Positions 23,680 through 35,639 of a DNA stretch of 64,000 nt are shown one piece after another; the first letter of the stretch is position 1, and each line of letters opens with the position of its first letter. The DNA is from Cryptomeria japonica (taxonomy: Eukaryota > Streptophyta > Pinopsida > Cupressales > Cupressaceae). A model generated the notes under the pieces. The model was given only the letters and a program-made list of their open reading frames with translations. It was not told the DNA's origin and ran no database searches. The stretch lies in NCBI RefSeq assembly GCF_030272615.1, contig NC_081406.1, forward strand, positions 469,508,400 to 469,572,399. The letters run 5' to 3'. A program made the translations under genes and the position numbers.

Positions 23680-24871
23680 TGTTGGCATTTTGGAGGAATT
23701 GATTATGTGTTGCATTGATGTTTGTCATTGATGTCAACACTAGCTATTTTGTTGTCTATCAGGTTTCGGTAGAGTGGCTGGTTTATGATGTTGACCTAGC
23801 GATCTTCTCTGATATGTTCTAGATATTGGAATTTATTTGGATTGGTTGTTCATGTGATCCTGATTCGTGTCTCATTCAGTTAGTTTGGGATTTGATGATC
23901 TGGATGCTATCATTTGTTCTAGTAATCCTTTTGGTTACCGGTAAGGGTTTTACTGACAAAGCTTTGTTGAAGATATTTTAATGAATCTGATAAGTGGTGT
24001 TGGTGTGACTTCTAGAAGGTTATTAGGATGTTGATGGTTATCATGTTTGTATTCTAGTTGATCGATGGTGTTTCATTTGGCTTATGGCAACCTATTATAG
24101 GTCTAGTCTTATTCTGCTAGGTTATGGACCGGTTTATGTAATGTGTTGGTTGATGGTCCTAATGCATTACCGGTTGGATTTATTGTTTGGTTTATGCTAT
24201 TTCAGTCTTAAGATGACTTGGTTTATCATTGGTTTTTGGGATTATGTAGCAGATTTATTGTATTATCTTTTAGGTGGCCAACCTAATTGTTTAGGTCTCG
24301 GGTTGGTATAAATATGATGTAATATCTCTTTGTAGATCGTGGGAGTAGGGTTATGGGATTATCTATTTGTGAATAATGTTGTAATCATGTGCAGAGCTTT
24401 TGGTTGATCATAGGTGATCAAATTGGGTTTGTGTAAGAGGTTTAATACCTCCGGTATTGAACTTAATTAGAACTTTACTCAGGCATAGGAGATGTTATTC
24501 TTGCAGTTCAATCTTCATTCTAGATTATAGTCTAATGTTTTCTGTAGTCAGTGAGGCTCCTTTTGTGATGAGAAGTGTGCTCTAGGTTGTTGGCCCTCAT
24601 GCATGTGCACGCCCCTTATTGTAATATGTATTCATCTAATCAGTGGATAGATATTGTGGGTCTCCAATCCCACCATGGTTTTTCCTCATTGAGGTTTTCC
24701 ACATATAAATCTGTGGTGTTATGGTGTTCATCTTTGTGGTTGCATTATTACTTATTGTTATATTCTTTTATACTTACGGGTTGTTGAGTTATTATGTTAA
24801 TAAGGTTAAAATTTCTCCATTCTGGCATAACACTGATTCACCCCCCCTCTTAGTGTTCTTGGATTCCAACA
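23680..24871 (+). repeat. 5' LTR of C1
   Basis: 1192 bp, from TGTTGGCATTTTGG to TTGGATTCCAACA. It ends with the CACCCCCCCTCTTAGTGTTC box typical of many plant copia LTR ends. Open frames inside are not genes. Confidence 0.9.
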
Positions 24872-24873
24872 AT

Positions 24874-24885
24874 TGGTATCAGAGC
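24874..24885 (+). other. Primer-binding site of C1
   Basis: TGGTATCAGAGC, a perfect 12-base complement to the initiator-Met tRNA 3' end, two bases after the LTR. Confidence 0.92.
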
Positions 24886-24959
24886 CTGGTGCCTCAGAGT
24901 AAGTCTAATAGCTTGAGGAAGATTTTGTATTTGGAATCTATGGAGATAATTTTAAGGAA

Positions 24960-26122
24960 GGAACTTCAAGTAGCACTTGAAGACTGATGTTGAAAGGTCG
25001 AGGAACATGAAGCTACAAGATGAGTTAAGATCTGCAAAGAAATTCGTTTTTAGTTTGCAGGAGAGGTTGTCATCTGCACAAGCTAAAAGGAAAGAACTTT
25101 GTGATCATTCGCAAAATCAGGATGATGGAGAGAAGAATGCTTTAAAGGAATTATGTTAGAAGTTGAGTCAGGAGAATGGTGTCATGAAGAATGATTCCGC
25201 ATGCCCTAACCATGAGGATGTCCAAGGAGATTGAAGATCGGAAGAAGAATGAAGAAAATCTTGCTATATCTCTGAAAGATAGGTCTAAGGAATGCATTAG
25301 GTTGGCGCATAAGAATGATATATTGAGAACTGAATTGGTGCAATCATAGAACAATGAGAAAGAGTTGGAAAGAATGATAGCAATCCTAAGAGGTGATCTG
25401 GATGCTGCAAATGAATACAACGACAAGTTTAAGGCTAGTTTTGCAAAGCTTGATGAATTATTGAAGAGTCAAAGAGACATTGGAGACACTAGAGGTCTTG
25501 GATTTGAGCTTGGAGAAAGCTCCAGTACTGCAAATCAGGATGACACATCTGGTCAAAAGATCAACTGAAATCAGAAATAACCGATAAGGCAACCCGATGC
25601 ACATAAATTTAATGGTAGATGCTTTATTTGCAATAAGTTTGGTCATAGAGAAATTCAATGTAGGAATAGAGAAAATTAGAATAATAATTCAGCTCTCTGT
25701 CAATATTCAAATTGTAAAATGTACGGTCATAGGACATAAGATTGTAGAATAAATGTGAGATGTCATGCATGTGGAAAGTTTGGACATATGGCTAATAAAT
25801 GTAGGTCAAGGAATGGTCAAGGATACAACAAGGAAATTCAGAAGAACAATGTTACTTGTTATGCATGCAAAAAAGTAGGACATATTGCTAAATTTCGCAT
25901 AAGCAAGAACCTATCGGCAGGAAGTGATAAATCTAATGAGAAGGGAAAGCAGAAGGTTGATGACATTTGGAAGGAGCATGAGAGGATGTGGGTTATGAAA
26001 TATCAGGATCAACCAAAAGAATCAAATGCCTCTGATGTTCATTCGGCCGAAGCATATACCTCGGTTACTCAACCAACAGAGAAGAATGTTCTTGCACTTG
26101 CAGGAAACTCATTGGATATCTA
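24960..26122 (+). pseudogene. C1 gag, coiled coil and zinc knuckles
   Basis: Two open segments (24977-25159 and 25365-25568) carry a charged heptad-rich region (RNMKLQDELRSAKKF, LKSQRDIGDTRGLG). A frame with decayed and intact CCHC knuckles follows (25600-25900), including CHACGKFGHMANKC and CYACKKVGHIAK. Stops and frameshifts separate the parts. The same knuckle series occurs in the minus-strand element at 45695-46267, so the two are relatives. The N-terminal capsid part of gag is absent. Confidence 0.8.
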
Positions 26123-26974
26123 AGGCATTCACCTTAGGGGGAGGAAAATTGATGAAAAATCTTGCATTTCCCCTAGTAGTGGTCTGAAAGCCTATTTCAA
26201 ACTTTGGAGAAGTCAAATCGAAGGTTAACCGACAAAGATTTGTTGGATCTTGTATCTGGTTTTGTTTACCGATATTATAATAAAAGATTACAAAGAGTTG
26301 TGGAGAGCGCTAATGTCAAGATGGATGAGCAGTATAAAGGTCAAATCAAAACTTATGTGAGAGAACCAAAAGTGGAGATGATCATAACTGAATTGGTAGC
26401 ACCTGTACTAGAACAAAATGTCGAACCCGTTACCCCGACAGTATCAGAAAATTCAACAGTAATTGAAGATCAGAGCAGAGAAAAGGAAAGTTAGAAGACT
26501 CCTTGGTATGTCAAGTTGAGTCAGTCAGAAGGTCAGATCATTAGAGACAAGAATAAAGGAGTTTGGACAAGAAGAAGGTTGGCAGTTGATGAGGAATGTT
26601 TAATTTATTTAATTCAACTGATATCAATAGATGAAGCAAGTAAGGATGATTGTTGGTTGTAAGATATGGAAGAGGAATTGGATCAATTAGGACAACACGT
26701 GGACTTGTATGTTATTGGAATTGGGATAGATTGGTTTACAAAGGATATTCTCATAAGGAAGGAATTGATTATGTTGAATCCTTGCTCTGGTAGCTAGGAT
26801 TTTTAGATATTTTTCAAAGATTTTCAGGCATGATTTATGGCTTATGATGAATTTACACTATGAGCATATTCAAATTCGGATTGGGATAGAGATATAGGTA
26901 ATCGGATAAGCTCATCCGGTGAAGTTTTCTTTCTTGGAAAGAAACTTGGTTTATGGATTACCAAGAATAGTCAT
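26123..26974 (+). other. C1 internal remnant, unrecognised
   Basis: Holds an open frame at 26204-26494 (LVSGFVYRYYNKRL, then a Val/Glu/Pro-rich tail EQNVEPVTPTVSE) and broken frames to 26970. It corresponds in position to where protease, integrase and RT should lie, but none of their motifs can be found. It may be the remnant of a non-pol frame like that of the relative at 42160-45400. I could not establish similarity by eye. Confidence 0.4.
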
Positions 26975-27333
26975 GTACTTCTTTATCTACTATTGAAGTT
27001 GAGTATGTTGTTGCTACTACTAACTGTACACAAGTTCTATGGATGAAGAAAATGTTGAAGGACATAAGGGTAGATTGTGATGAAATTGTAGTTATTCACT
27101 ATGATAACTCTGCTACTATTGACATATCAAATAATCCGATATTTTATTTTTAGACAAAGCACATTTCTATCAAGTATAATTTTCTAAAGGAGGTGGAACC
27201 AAATGAAGTTAGACTGGTTTATGTGAACACTAAAGAGCAGATTGCAAATATCTTCACTAAACCTTTACCTAAGGAATCATTTGAGTACTTCAGAGACAAA
27301 TTAGGGGTCTCTGCCCCTCCGGTAGAGACTTGA
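26975..27333 (+). pseudogene. C1 copia RNase H C-terminal end
   Basis: Reads LSTIEVEYVVATTNCTQVLW, then IHYDNSATIDISNNP, KHISIKYNFL and IANIFTKPLPKESFEYFR, the signature order of the end of copia RNase H. Two stops lie after the NNP box. The N-terminal half of the domain and all of RT are missing. Confidence 0.85.
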
Positions 27334-27412
27334 GTGATGTTGATTGGCATCTATCTATTATGTATTTATCAGAGCTATCACTCATTCCAGATTGATGTTT
27401 TGATGCTACTAC

Positions 27413-27738
27413 TCAGGGGGAGTAGTCAGTTGTGTGGTTCAGAGGATTTATGATTTTTCTTTGATGTTTATGTCATATTTTTGGCATTGATGTCAAAGGG
27501 GGAGATATATTTATGTGAAAAATAGAGCTTAATAGAGATATCAGTCAAAGGGGGACGAAAAAAATTTCAGATTGGTTGTATCCCACAGGGGGAGTTTGGT
27601 ATGTTGGTTCAGAACTTCATTGTCATATCATTTTGGGGAGATTGTTGGATGTCTTCCTTTTGGGGAGACTTGTTTGACATTTCTTGGCACTTGGATGTTT
27701 TCACATCTAGTGTTTCCATCGATGCCAAAGGGGGAGAT
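27413..27738 (+). repeat. Repeated polypurine-tract words before the C1 3' LTR
   Basis: AGGGGGAG-type words occur near 27414, 27497, 27547, 27588, 27637, 27657 and 27728. The last (CAAAGGGGGAGAT, 27726-27738) abuts the LTR and is the functional tract by position. Multiple PPT copies are characteristic of some plant copia lineages. Confidence 0.7.
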
Positions 27739-28932
27739 TGTTGGCAATTTGGAGGAATTGATTATGTGTTGCATTAATGTTTGTCATTGATGTCAACACT
27801 AGATTTTTTGTTGTCCATTGGGTTTCAGTAGAGTGGTTGGTTTATAATGTTGATCTCGGGATCTTCTCTAGTATGTTCCAGCTATTGGAATTGGTTTGGA
27901 TTGGTTATTCATGTGCTCTTTATTCGTATCCCATTCAATTGGTTTGGGATTTGATGATCTGAATGCTATCATTTGTTCTAGTACGCTTTTTGGTTACCGG
28001 TAAGGGTTTTATCGATAGAGCTTTGTTGAAGATATTTTGATGAATCTAATAAGTGGTGTTGGTGCGGCTTCTAGAAGGTTATTAGGATGTTGATGGTTAT
28101 CATGTTCATGTTCCAGTTGATCAGTGGTGTTTCATTTGGCTTATGGCGACCTATTATAGGTCTGGTCTTATTTTGCTAGGTTATGGACCGGTTTATGTAA
28201 CATGTTGGTTGATGCTCCCGATGCATTACCAGTTGGATTTATTGTTTGGTTTATGTTGTTTCGGTCTTAGGCCATCTTTGTTTATCATTAGTTTGCGGGA
28301 TTATGTAACAGATTTATTGTATTATCTTTTAGGTGGCCAGCCTAATTGTTTAGGTCTTGGGTTGGTATAAATACGATGTAAGATCTCTTTGTAGATCGTG
28401 GGATCAGGGTTATGGGATTATCTATTTGTGAATAATGTTGTAATCATATGCAAAGGTTTTGGTTGATCATAGCTGATAGAATTGGGTTTGTGTAAGAGGT
28501 TTAAGACCTCTGGTATTGAGCTTAACCGGAACTGTACTAAGGCATAGGAGATGCTATTCTCATAGTTCAATCTTCATTCCCAGATTGTAGTCTTTTTTTT
28601 TCTTGTAGTCAGTGAGGATCCTTTTGTGATGAGAAGTGTGCTCTAGGCTATTGGCCTTCCTGCATGTGTAGGCCTCTTATTGGAATATTTATTCATCTAA
28701 TCAGTGGATAGATATTGTGGGTCTCCAATACCACCATGGTTTTTCCTCGTTGAGGTTTTCCATGTATAAATATGTGGTGTTATGGTGTCCATCTTTGTGG
28801 TTGCATTGTTACTTATTGTTATATTCTTTTATGTTTACCGGTTCTTTAGTTGTTGTGTTAATAAGGTTAAAATTTCTCCATTCCGACAGAACACTGATTC
28901 ACCCCCCCTCTTAGTGTTCTTGGATTCCAACA
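27739..28932 (+). repeat. 3' LTR of C1
   Basis: 1194 bp, TGTTGGCAATTTGG to TTGGATTCCAACA, colinear with 23680-24871 with many scattered differences, so insertion is not recent. Confidence 0.9.
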
Positions 28933-29594
28933 TTAATTAGTTAGGGTAATCAAAATTAGCTCTATTTTTAGGACTAGGGTTAGTATTAAGTTAGGTTAAA
29001 AAAATATCAAGGTTTAAATTTAATTTAGGATTCTTCAATAAAGCTAATCTCTGAACCTTACCCTTATTTAAAATCGAAGCATGATTTTAACCCTAACCTA
29101 ACTCTACCCCTGCACCAAATTCTATTTATAACTATAGCACTAGCCCTAATTCTAACCCAAAACCTAATCCTAAGTGTAAAACTAACCCTAATAATCATTC
29201 ACACCCTAAATTTAATTTTTTATTTAATGCTAACACTATTCCTAATCCTAACCCTAATTCTACCCCTAAATCAAATTCTATTTCTAACTATAACACTAAC
29301 CCTAAACCTAATGCAAACCTTAACCATAATCCTAAATCTCTCTCATTAAAACCCTAACCCTAATTGTGAAATTAACCCAATTTTAATTTAAATTCTAGCC
29401 CTAACCTTAATTTTATCTTATACCCTTATCCTTAACCTAATTATAACCCTAACCATAATTTTAGGATTAAAGTTTCATTCTACTTATGGTTAGGATGATG
29501 TTTCAATTAGGGTGAGTGTTAAAGTTTGATAAGGGTAAATATTCAATTATGGTTGGGGTGCATTTAGGGTTCAATAAGGGTAAGAGTTCAAATT
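28933..29594. repeat. Degenerate telomere-like satellite, block 3
   Basis: Mainly G-rich polarity to about 29040, C-rich (CCCTAACCC) from about 29045 to 29460, then G-rich again to 29594. It ends at the LTR of chromovirus B. The satellite is not seen to the right of 35640. Confidence 0.82.
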
Positions 29595-30388
29595 TGAAGC
29601 AGTCACCGGTGAGGAGGGACCTCAAGGAGATTAGTCCAAACTGGTCCGCAAGAGTAAACACAACATAAACATGTAGATATGATGGAGGCAATGCAGATTA
29701 GATAGTTTTATTGCATGAAATTTGATTATATCCAACTAGTAACAACTGGGTTACAACATACCGACACACATGCCTGGTAGAACAGGTCACACCGGGACCT
29801 TGAATCGAAAGATCTATCTTCTAGGCATAGTCTATCTCGGATTGATCCTAATGATCTTCTATTGATTCTATTTGATTACAATTTAAATCATGATTACAAA
29901 TATATGTATCGATCCAAAGGATCCAGTCAGACCAAAAGGATCAAAACCCGAAGAACAAGACCAAACATGCAAAATGAACAAGGTTGGCCTCCACCAAGAG
30001 ATTCCTCTAGAAAATCCAAAAGATGAAACATAGAAGGTCAGACACACGATGATAAACATTGATATCAACATCCCAGGCTCTGCAAGCTACGGAATGGATT
30101 CTGATAGATCACCAAAATAGGTCTTAGGCAACCGGTAACAAAGGAACAACCGATAACAAGAAATTGTCATGGAAACTGATAGCGATATCTTGTTGGAAAG
30201 TGATCCAAATGAGATGCGGTTTGAAAGAAAGAAAGATGATCAAGTATTTAATTAGAATCTAACTCCATAGGATCTGGTGAGCAAAAAATCAGACACACAG
30301 AAAGGAAAACTAAAACTGCAAACAAAACAGAAAGGAAATGTTTTTGGTTGATGCAAGATTGTTGTCAACCGGGGATGCTCCTCCATCA
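29595..30388 (-). repeat. 3' LTR of chromovirus B
   Basis: 794 bp on the plus strand from TGAAGCAGTCACC to CTCCTCCATCA. It matches the solo LTR in reverse orientation and the partial copy at 35035. No clear polypurine tract is visible next to it. Confidence 0.85.
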
Positions 30389-30439
30389 ATAATCTGGGGT
30401 TAATGAAAAATTGAGCCTCTCACTTTGTTGGGTTTAGAG

Positions 30440-33400
30440 GGAAACCAAGGCGGTCTACTTCTTCCTAATAAATCCAAGATGAATCCTCAACTGGTCTTCT
30501 CTTCCACTTCACAAGATATTCTTTATACTAATTGTTTCGGGTACTATGCCCAATTCTACTATCCAAAATCTCTTCAATCTAATCTGGTTCCTTCCGGGGT
30601 AATTATTTCTCCAAGTATGCAACACTGTCATCACTAAATTCTGGTTCATGGTACTCATGAAGATCTCTAATGTTGAATATAGGCAAAATACTTAGACTAT
30701 CTGGTAGCTCTACTTCATATGCATTTCCCGAACTAAACTTTCTCAAAATCTTACAAGGTCCAAACTTCTTCATCTGCAACTTACTATAAGTTCCAACTGG
30801 GAATCTCTCTTTTCTCAAGTATACCATCACTTCATCGCCAGCTTTAAATTCCTTATGTCTCCTCTTCTCATCTTCCTTCTCCTTATATTTGTTGTTCATG
30901 TCTTCCAAATGTTGTTTAACCTGAATATGCAATGCTGCCATGTAATCTGCAAAATCTTCTGCTTCTGAACTCTTCCGGTCTTCACTGCCAATGTCTCTCA
31001 ATTTTTCTATTCCTCTAGGATGCACTCTGGTAACAATCTCAAAAGGTTTTTTTTCTGGTACTTCTATTCACTGAATTGTTATAGGAAAACTCTTCTTGTG
31101 AAGGATCAAATCCCAACTTCTAGATTTATCTCCCACTAAACATATCAACAAGTTTCCCAAACTTCGGTTAACTACTTCTATCTATCCATCAGTATATGGA
31201 TGAAAAATAGAACTAAACTTCAAATTTGTCTTCATCTTCTTCCAAAGTGTTCTCCAAATATAGCCAACAAACTTAGTGTCTCTGTCTGAAACTATACTCT
31301 TAGGTAATCCATGCAATCTCACCATTTCCTTGAAAAATAGATCTGCTATATGCAATGCATCTGATGTCTTCTTACATGGTATGAAATGAGCCATCTTGAA
31401 AAATTTATCCACTACCACAAATATAGAATCATTCCCTCTTAGTGTCTTAGGAAATCCAAGTACAAAATCCATGCTTATATCCTCCCAAGGTCTTACTGGT
31501 ACTGTCAAAGGTTTATACAATCCCACATTCTTACTACTACATTTTGCAACTTGACAAAATCTACAACTCTGTACATATCTCTTAACATCCTTATGAATCT
31601 GGGGCCAAAAGTACTGCTCACTCACTAATGCAACTATTTTGTCAATGCCAAAATGTCCTTCTACACCTCCACTATGTTTCTCTTTGATTAGGTTCTCTCT
31701 CATGGAACTCTTAGGTATGCATAACTGAAGTCCCCTTAATAACATCCCATCCTAAATGAAATAATCCAACCATTTTCTCCTATCAACTATAGCCGGTTCT
31801 CTACATGCTTTCCAAGCATCTGCAAAATCTGGGTCTTTATCATACAAGGTCTTCAAATCTTCAAAACCTAATACTGTCACTCTTATTTCTGTCAGCAAAT
31901 TCCTTCTCCTACTCAATGCATCAACAACTTTGCTAGATTTCCCACTTCTATGCTTCAACACAAAGGTGTACCTCTGCAAGAACTCTACCCATCTCATATG
32001 TCTTTGGTTCAACTTACTTTGACTGTTCAAATATTGCAAAGCTTGATGATCTGTATACAACACAAACTTTTTAGGCAATAAGTAGTGTCTCCATTTCTTC
32101 AAGGCTTGAACTATGGCACAAAATTCCTAATCATATAATGAATATCTCCTTTGAGAATCATTAAATTTCTCACTGAAATATGCTACTGCTCTCCTTTCTT
32201 GACTCAGAATTGCTCCTATTGTTGTTCCACTTGCATCACAATGCACTTGGAATACCTTATTGAAATCCAATAAAGCTAACATAGGCTGCTTAGTCACTTT
32301 CCACTTCAACAATTCAAAAATTGTGTTTGCTCTGGTGGTCCACTTGAATTCCTTCTGATCTCCTCTCATGGTTTCAGTCATAGGGTTAAAAACTGAACTG
32401 GAATTTGTGATAAACTTCTGGTAAAAACTAGCCAATCCATGAAATGATCTTACCTCTCCAATGCTTTCTGGTGTAGGCCACTCAACAACGGCTTTCACTT
32501 TCCCAGGGTCCATCTTCAAACCATCCTCAGATATCACAAATCCTAAATAGACTAACTCATCCTTCATGAAAGTACACTTATTGATATTGATCAACAACTT
32601 TTCTTCTCTCAACCTCTATAAAACTTGTCTTAATTGCAACAAATGCTCCTCTTTTGTTCTACTGAAAATAAGAATATTATGCAAATACACAATAATAAAC
32701 TTACCCAAGAATTTATTTAATACCTCATTCATTAGCCTCATGAAAGTGCTCGGTGCATTAGTCAATCCAAAAGGCATCACCAACCATTCATATAATCCTT
32801 CATTTGTCTTCCACTCATCACCTTCTCTGATCCTTATCTAATGACATCCACTCTTCAAATCTATCTTTGTAAAGTATCTTTCTCCAATCAAACAATCCAT
32901 TATGCCATCCATCCTAGGCAAAGGAAACTAGTATTTCACTTTGATCTTGTTTATTGCTCTTGAATTGTTACACATCCTCCATTATCCGTTCTTCTTAGGT
33001 GCTAATACTGTTGGTACTACACAAGGGCTCAAACTCTCCTTGATCAAACATTTTTTCAATAGCTCCTGCACTTGTCTATTTAGTTCTTCATTCTCTGTTG
33101 GTGTCAACCGATGTGCACCTTTGTTAGGCAAACTAGCTTCGGGAACCAAGTCCATGCAATGATTAATACTTCTAACAGGCGGCAATCCATTAGGTACATT
33201 ATCTGAAATGATGTCCTTATATTCTGTCAGCAAATCTCTTATCTTTGTTGGGTGTTCTCCTTCCATTTTTGGTCTCTCAATCTTCTTAGTAATTAAGGAA
33301 AAACACACATCCTCATGTCTCAGTCCATCCATGAATTTTCTTCCATCTACTAAATAGATTTTGGCATTTGTACAGACTTCACCCTTCAAAGGTTCCTCCA

Positions 33401-33885
33401 TAGGTAACAAGGTTTGCTTCATCCCATTGGCCACAACAGTGTATATATTCTTCCTTCCATCATGTATTGCCTATCTATCAAACTACCAAGGTCTTCCCAA
33501 CAAAAGATGACAAATATCCATAGGCACAATATCACACAAAACTTCATCATGATAATTCCCAATTTTCAATTTTACCAAACACTGTTCACTTACTAACAAC
33601 TTATGTTCATTTTGAATCCATGCTATTTGATAAGGCTTAGGGTGTTTCAATCTCTCCAATTTTAACTTATTCACCATCTCTTTTGAAACAAGATTATCTG
33701 AACTACCACTATCCATAACAACTTTACAACACTTACCGGATACCTTACATCTAGTCTTGAACAGGTTCTTCCTCTGCAAGGGTTCTTCATCTCCTTCGGT
33801 ATGACACAAAGCTCTCCTCATCACCAATAGTTCTCCATCTTCTGGTTTATTGTTTGATTTGATGGGGTTTTCTTCCACCACTGTT
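30440..33885 (-). pseudogene. Chromovirus B pol (decayed)
   Basis: One minus-strand frame from 33885 to about 30440 with many stops, including those at 33483, 32982, 32127, 31752, 31182 and 30603. The protease keeps VVMDSGSSDNLV and HLLLGRPW. In RT the catalytic box reads YLHN (32676-32687) where YLDD is expected, so two acidic residues are lost. RNase H (about 32290-31990) and integrase (SMDFVLGFPKTL, IVSDRDTKFVGY) are recognisable. The C-terminal chromodomain, with YKEYLVKWKRRPVEDSSW (about 30490-30545), is preceded by two stops. Domain order and the chromodomain match chromovirus A, from which it clearly differs in sequence. Confidence 0.88.
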
Positions 33886-34960
33886 GTTCTTCTAGTAGCC
33901 TCTATATTCTTACATTCAAATGCACGGTGTCCTTCTCCTCCACACTTAAAGAAAGTTCCTTTAAATCTCCTCTTGTCTTGTCTTCCAAAGTTCTCATTCC
34001 AGTAACCATCAGGTTCTCTCCTCAGATAGAAATTTCTATCATCCTTTCGATATGAATTACCTTATTTTCTCACTTCCTTGTCCTTTTTCTAATCTATACT
34101 GGTTCCTCTTCCTATGGTATATCCTCTTCCTCCTTGAAATCTTCCTATGGTAAACCTTCCACCTCTACCTCTCTATCTTTGCTCATGTCTTTTGTTCAAT
34201 TTCTCTTTAGCCTTTAGTGCATATTGCTAAGCCTCTTCAACACTCTCCAATTTGGCTATACTAAGTTCATCCTATATATAAATCTGCAATCCTTTCAAAT
34301 ATCTTGCAACTTGTTCAACTTCATCATCAACATGTCCAGATCTTATGTTCAACTTGTAAAATGCTTTGGAGTATTCCTTCACACTAGATTCCTTCTATCT
34401 CAAGTTCTGCAATTTTTGGAATAAATCCACTTGATAATTCATTGGGACAAACTTTGATTTTAACTTAACAATCAACTGATCCCATGTCTTAATCTTCTAT
34501 TTACCTCTTCTTTGTCTATCAACTTGAAAATGCTCCCACCAAAGAGATGCATGACCTTTCAACCGGGTACAAGCATATTTCTTCTTCTGCAGTGTTTTCA
34601 AAATCAAAATACTTCTCCATCTTTGAGATCCAGTCTATCAATTCATCTGAATCTAACTTCCCATTATATTCTGGTGGGATAAAATGAGGTTTAGTGTTTG
34701 CCCTACTCAAAACCCTTAAAAACCTTTCTTCATCCAGATCAACTGCCGGTAGGTTTACTTGTTATGTCAGGGCTTCTTCTCCTTCATCTTCACTTACATC
34801 TTCAATATGTTGGCCTCTCCTCTGGGCTATCTCCATCACTTCTAAATGGGTTGCTATTCCTCATAGCATCTCCATCACAACAGGGTACGCATTCCCACAC
34901 ACTCCACCATTCCTAGTTCCTCTCTGCGCCATATATTAGTCCTCTGCAATTGTAGGTTGG
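33886..34960 (-). pseudogene. Chromovirus B gag (decayed)
   Basis: Broken frames. The N-terminal part includes FIPPEYNGKLDSDELIDWI (about 34620-34690). A CCHC-like finger (CGGEGHRAFEC) lies near 33925-33960, just upstream of the protease. Frameshifts separate gag pieces from each other and from pol. Arg/Gly-rich segments lie at about 34080-34170. Confidence 0.7.
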
Positions 34961-35020
34961 ATCAGTAATCTACCACCCAACAACAGAATTTCGGACACAC
35001 AACCTCAGGAATGAAACTTT

Positions 35021-35032
35021 TCTCTGATACCA
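35021..35032 (-). other. Primer-binding site of chromovirus B
   Basis: The minus strand reads TGGTATCAGAGA, 11 of 12 bases matching the initiator-Met tRNA complement, two bases from the LTR edge. Confidence 0.88.
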
Positions 35033-35034
35033 CT

Positions 35035-35639
35035 TGAAGCAGTCACTAGTGAGGAGGGACCTCAAGGAGACCAGTCCAAACTCTATCAGAAAGAGTAAAC
35101 ACAAAAGAAACAAACATGATGGAGGAAATGCAAAAAATATTTTTATTGCATGAAATTTGCTTACATCCAACTGGTAACAACCGGGTTACAACATATTGGC
35201 ACACAGGCCTGGTAGAACAGGTCACAGCGGTACCTTGAATTGAAAGATCTATCTTCTAGGCACAGTCTATCTCTAATTGATCCTAGTGATCTTCTATTGA
35301 TTCTGATTGATTACATTCTAAAGCATGATTACAAATATATATATCAATCCAAAGGATCCAGTCGGCCCAAAAGGATCAAAATCCGAAGAACAAAACCAAA
35401 CGTGCAAAATGAACAAGGTCGGCCTCCGCCAAGAGATTCCTCCGGAAAATCTAAAGGATGAAATGTAGAAGGTCGGCCACATGCTGAGAAACATTGAGAT
35501 CAATGTCCAAGGTTGTGCAAGCTTCGGAATGGGTTATGGTAGATCACCATAATAGGTCTCAGACGACGTGTAACAAAGAAACAACCTGTAACAAGAAACT
35601 ATCATGGAAACCGGTAGCGATATCTTGCCGAAAAGTGAT
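35035..35639 (-). repeat. 5' LTR of chromovirus B, truncated
   Basis: About 605 bp colinear with 29595-30207. Similarity stops abruptly after AAAAGTGAT at about 35639, where the Athila-like element begins. Confidence 0.83.

Larger units (their letters stand above)
23680..28932 (+). mobile_element. Copia-type element C1 with pol mostly deleted
   Basis: LTRs 23680-24871 and 27739-28932, target-site duplication TTAAT (23675-23679 and 28933-28937), primer site at 24874 and polypurine tract CAAAGGGGGAGAT before the 3' LTR. Internally only the C-terminal part of gag and the end of RNase H are recognisable; integrase and RT are missing. It is non-autonomous and inserted in telomere-like satellite. 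The repeated PPT-like words suggest the SIRE/Maximus lineage of copia, which I infer and cannot prove here. Confidence 0.9.
29595..35639 (-). mobile_element. Chromovirus family B, right LTR truncated
   Basis: Minus-strand Ty3/gypsy element with its 3' LTR at 29595-30388, gag-pol remains at about 30440-34960, primer site at 35021-35032 and partial 5' LTR at 35035-35639. The missing last 180-190 bp of the 5' LTR should lie right of the Athila-like element that begins at 35640, but is not found in the window. The left flank is AAATT (29590-29594). Same family as the solo LTR at 759/22377. Confidence 0.88.

Noticed and set aside
24874-24885. tRNA-Met fragments at 24874, 35021 and 55663
   Set aside because: Only the 12-base complement to the tRNA 3' end is present, directly after an LTR. 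These are primer-binding sites, not tRNA genes.
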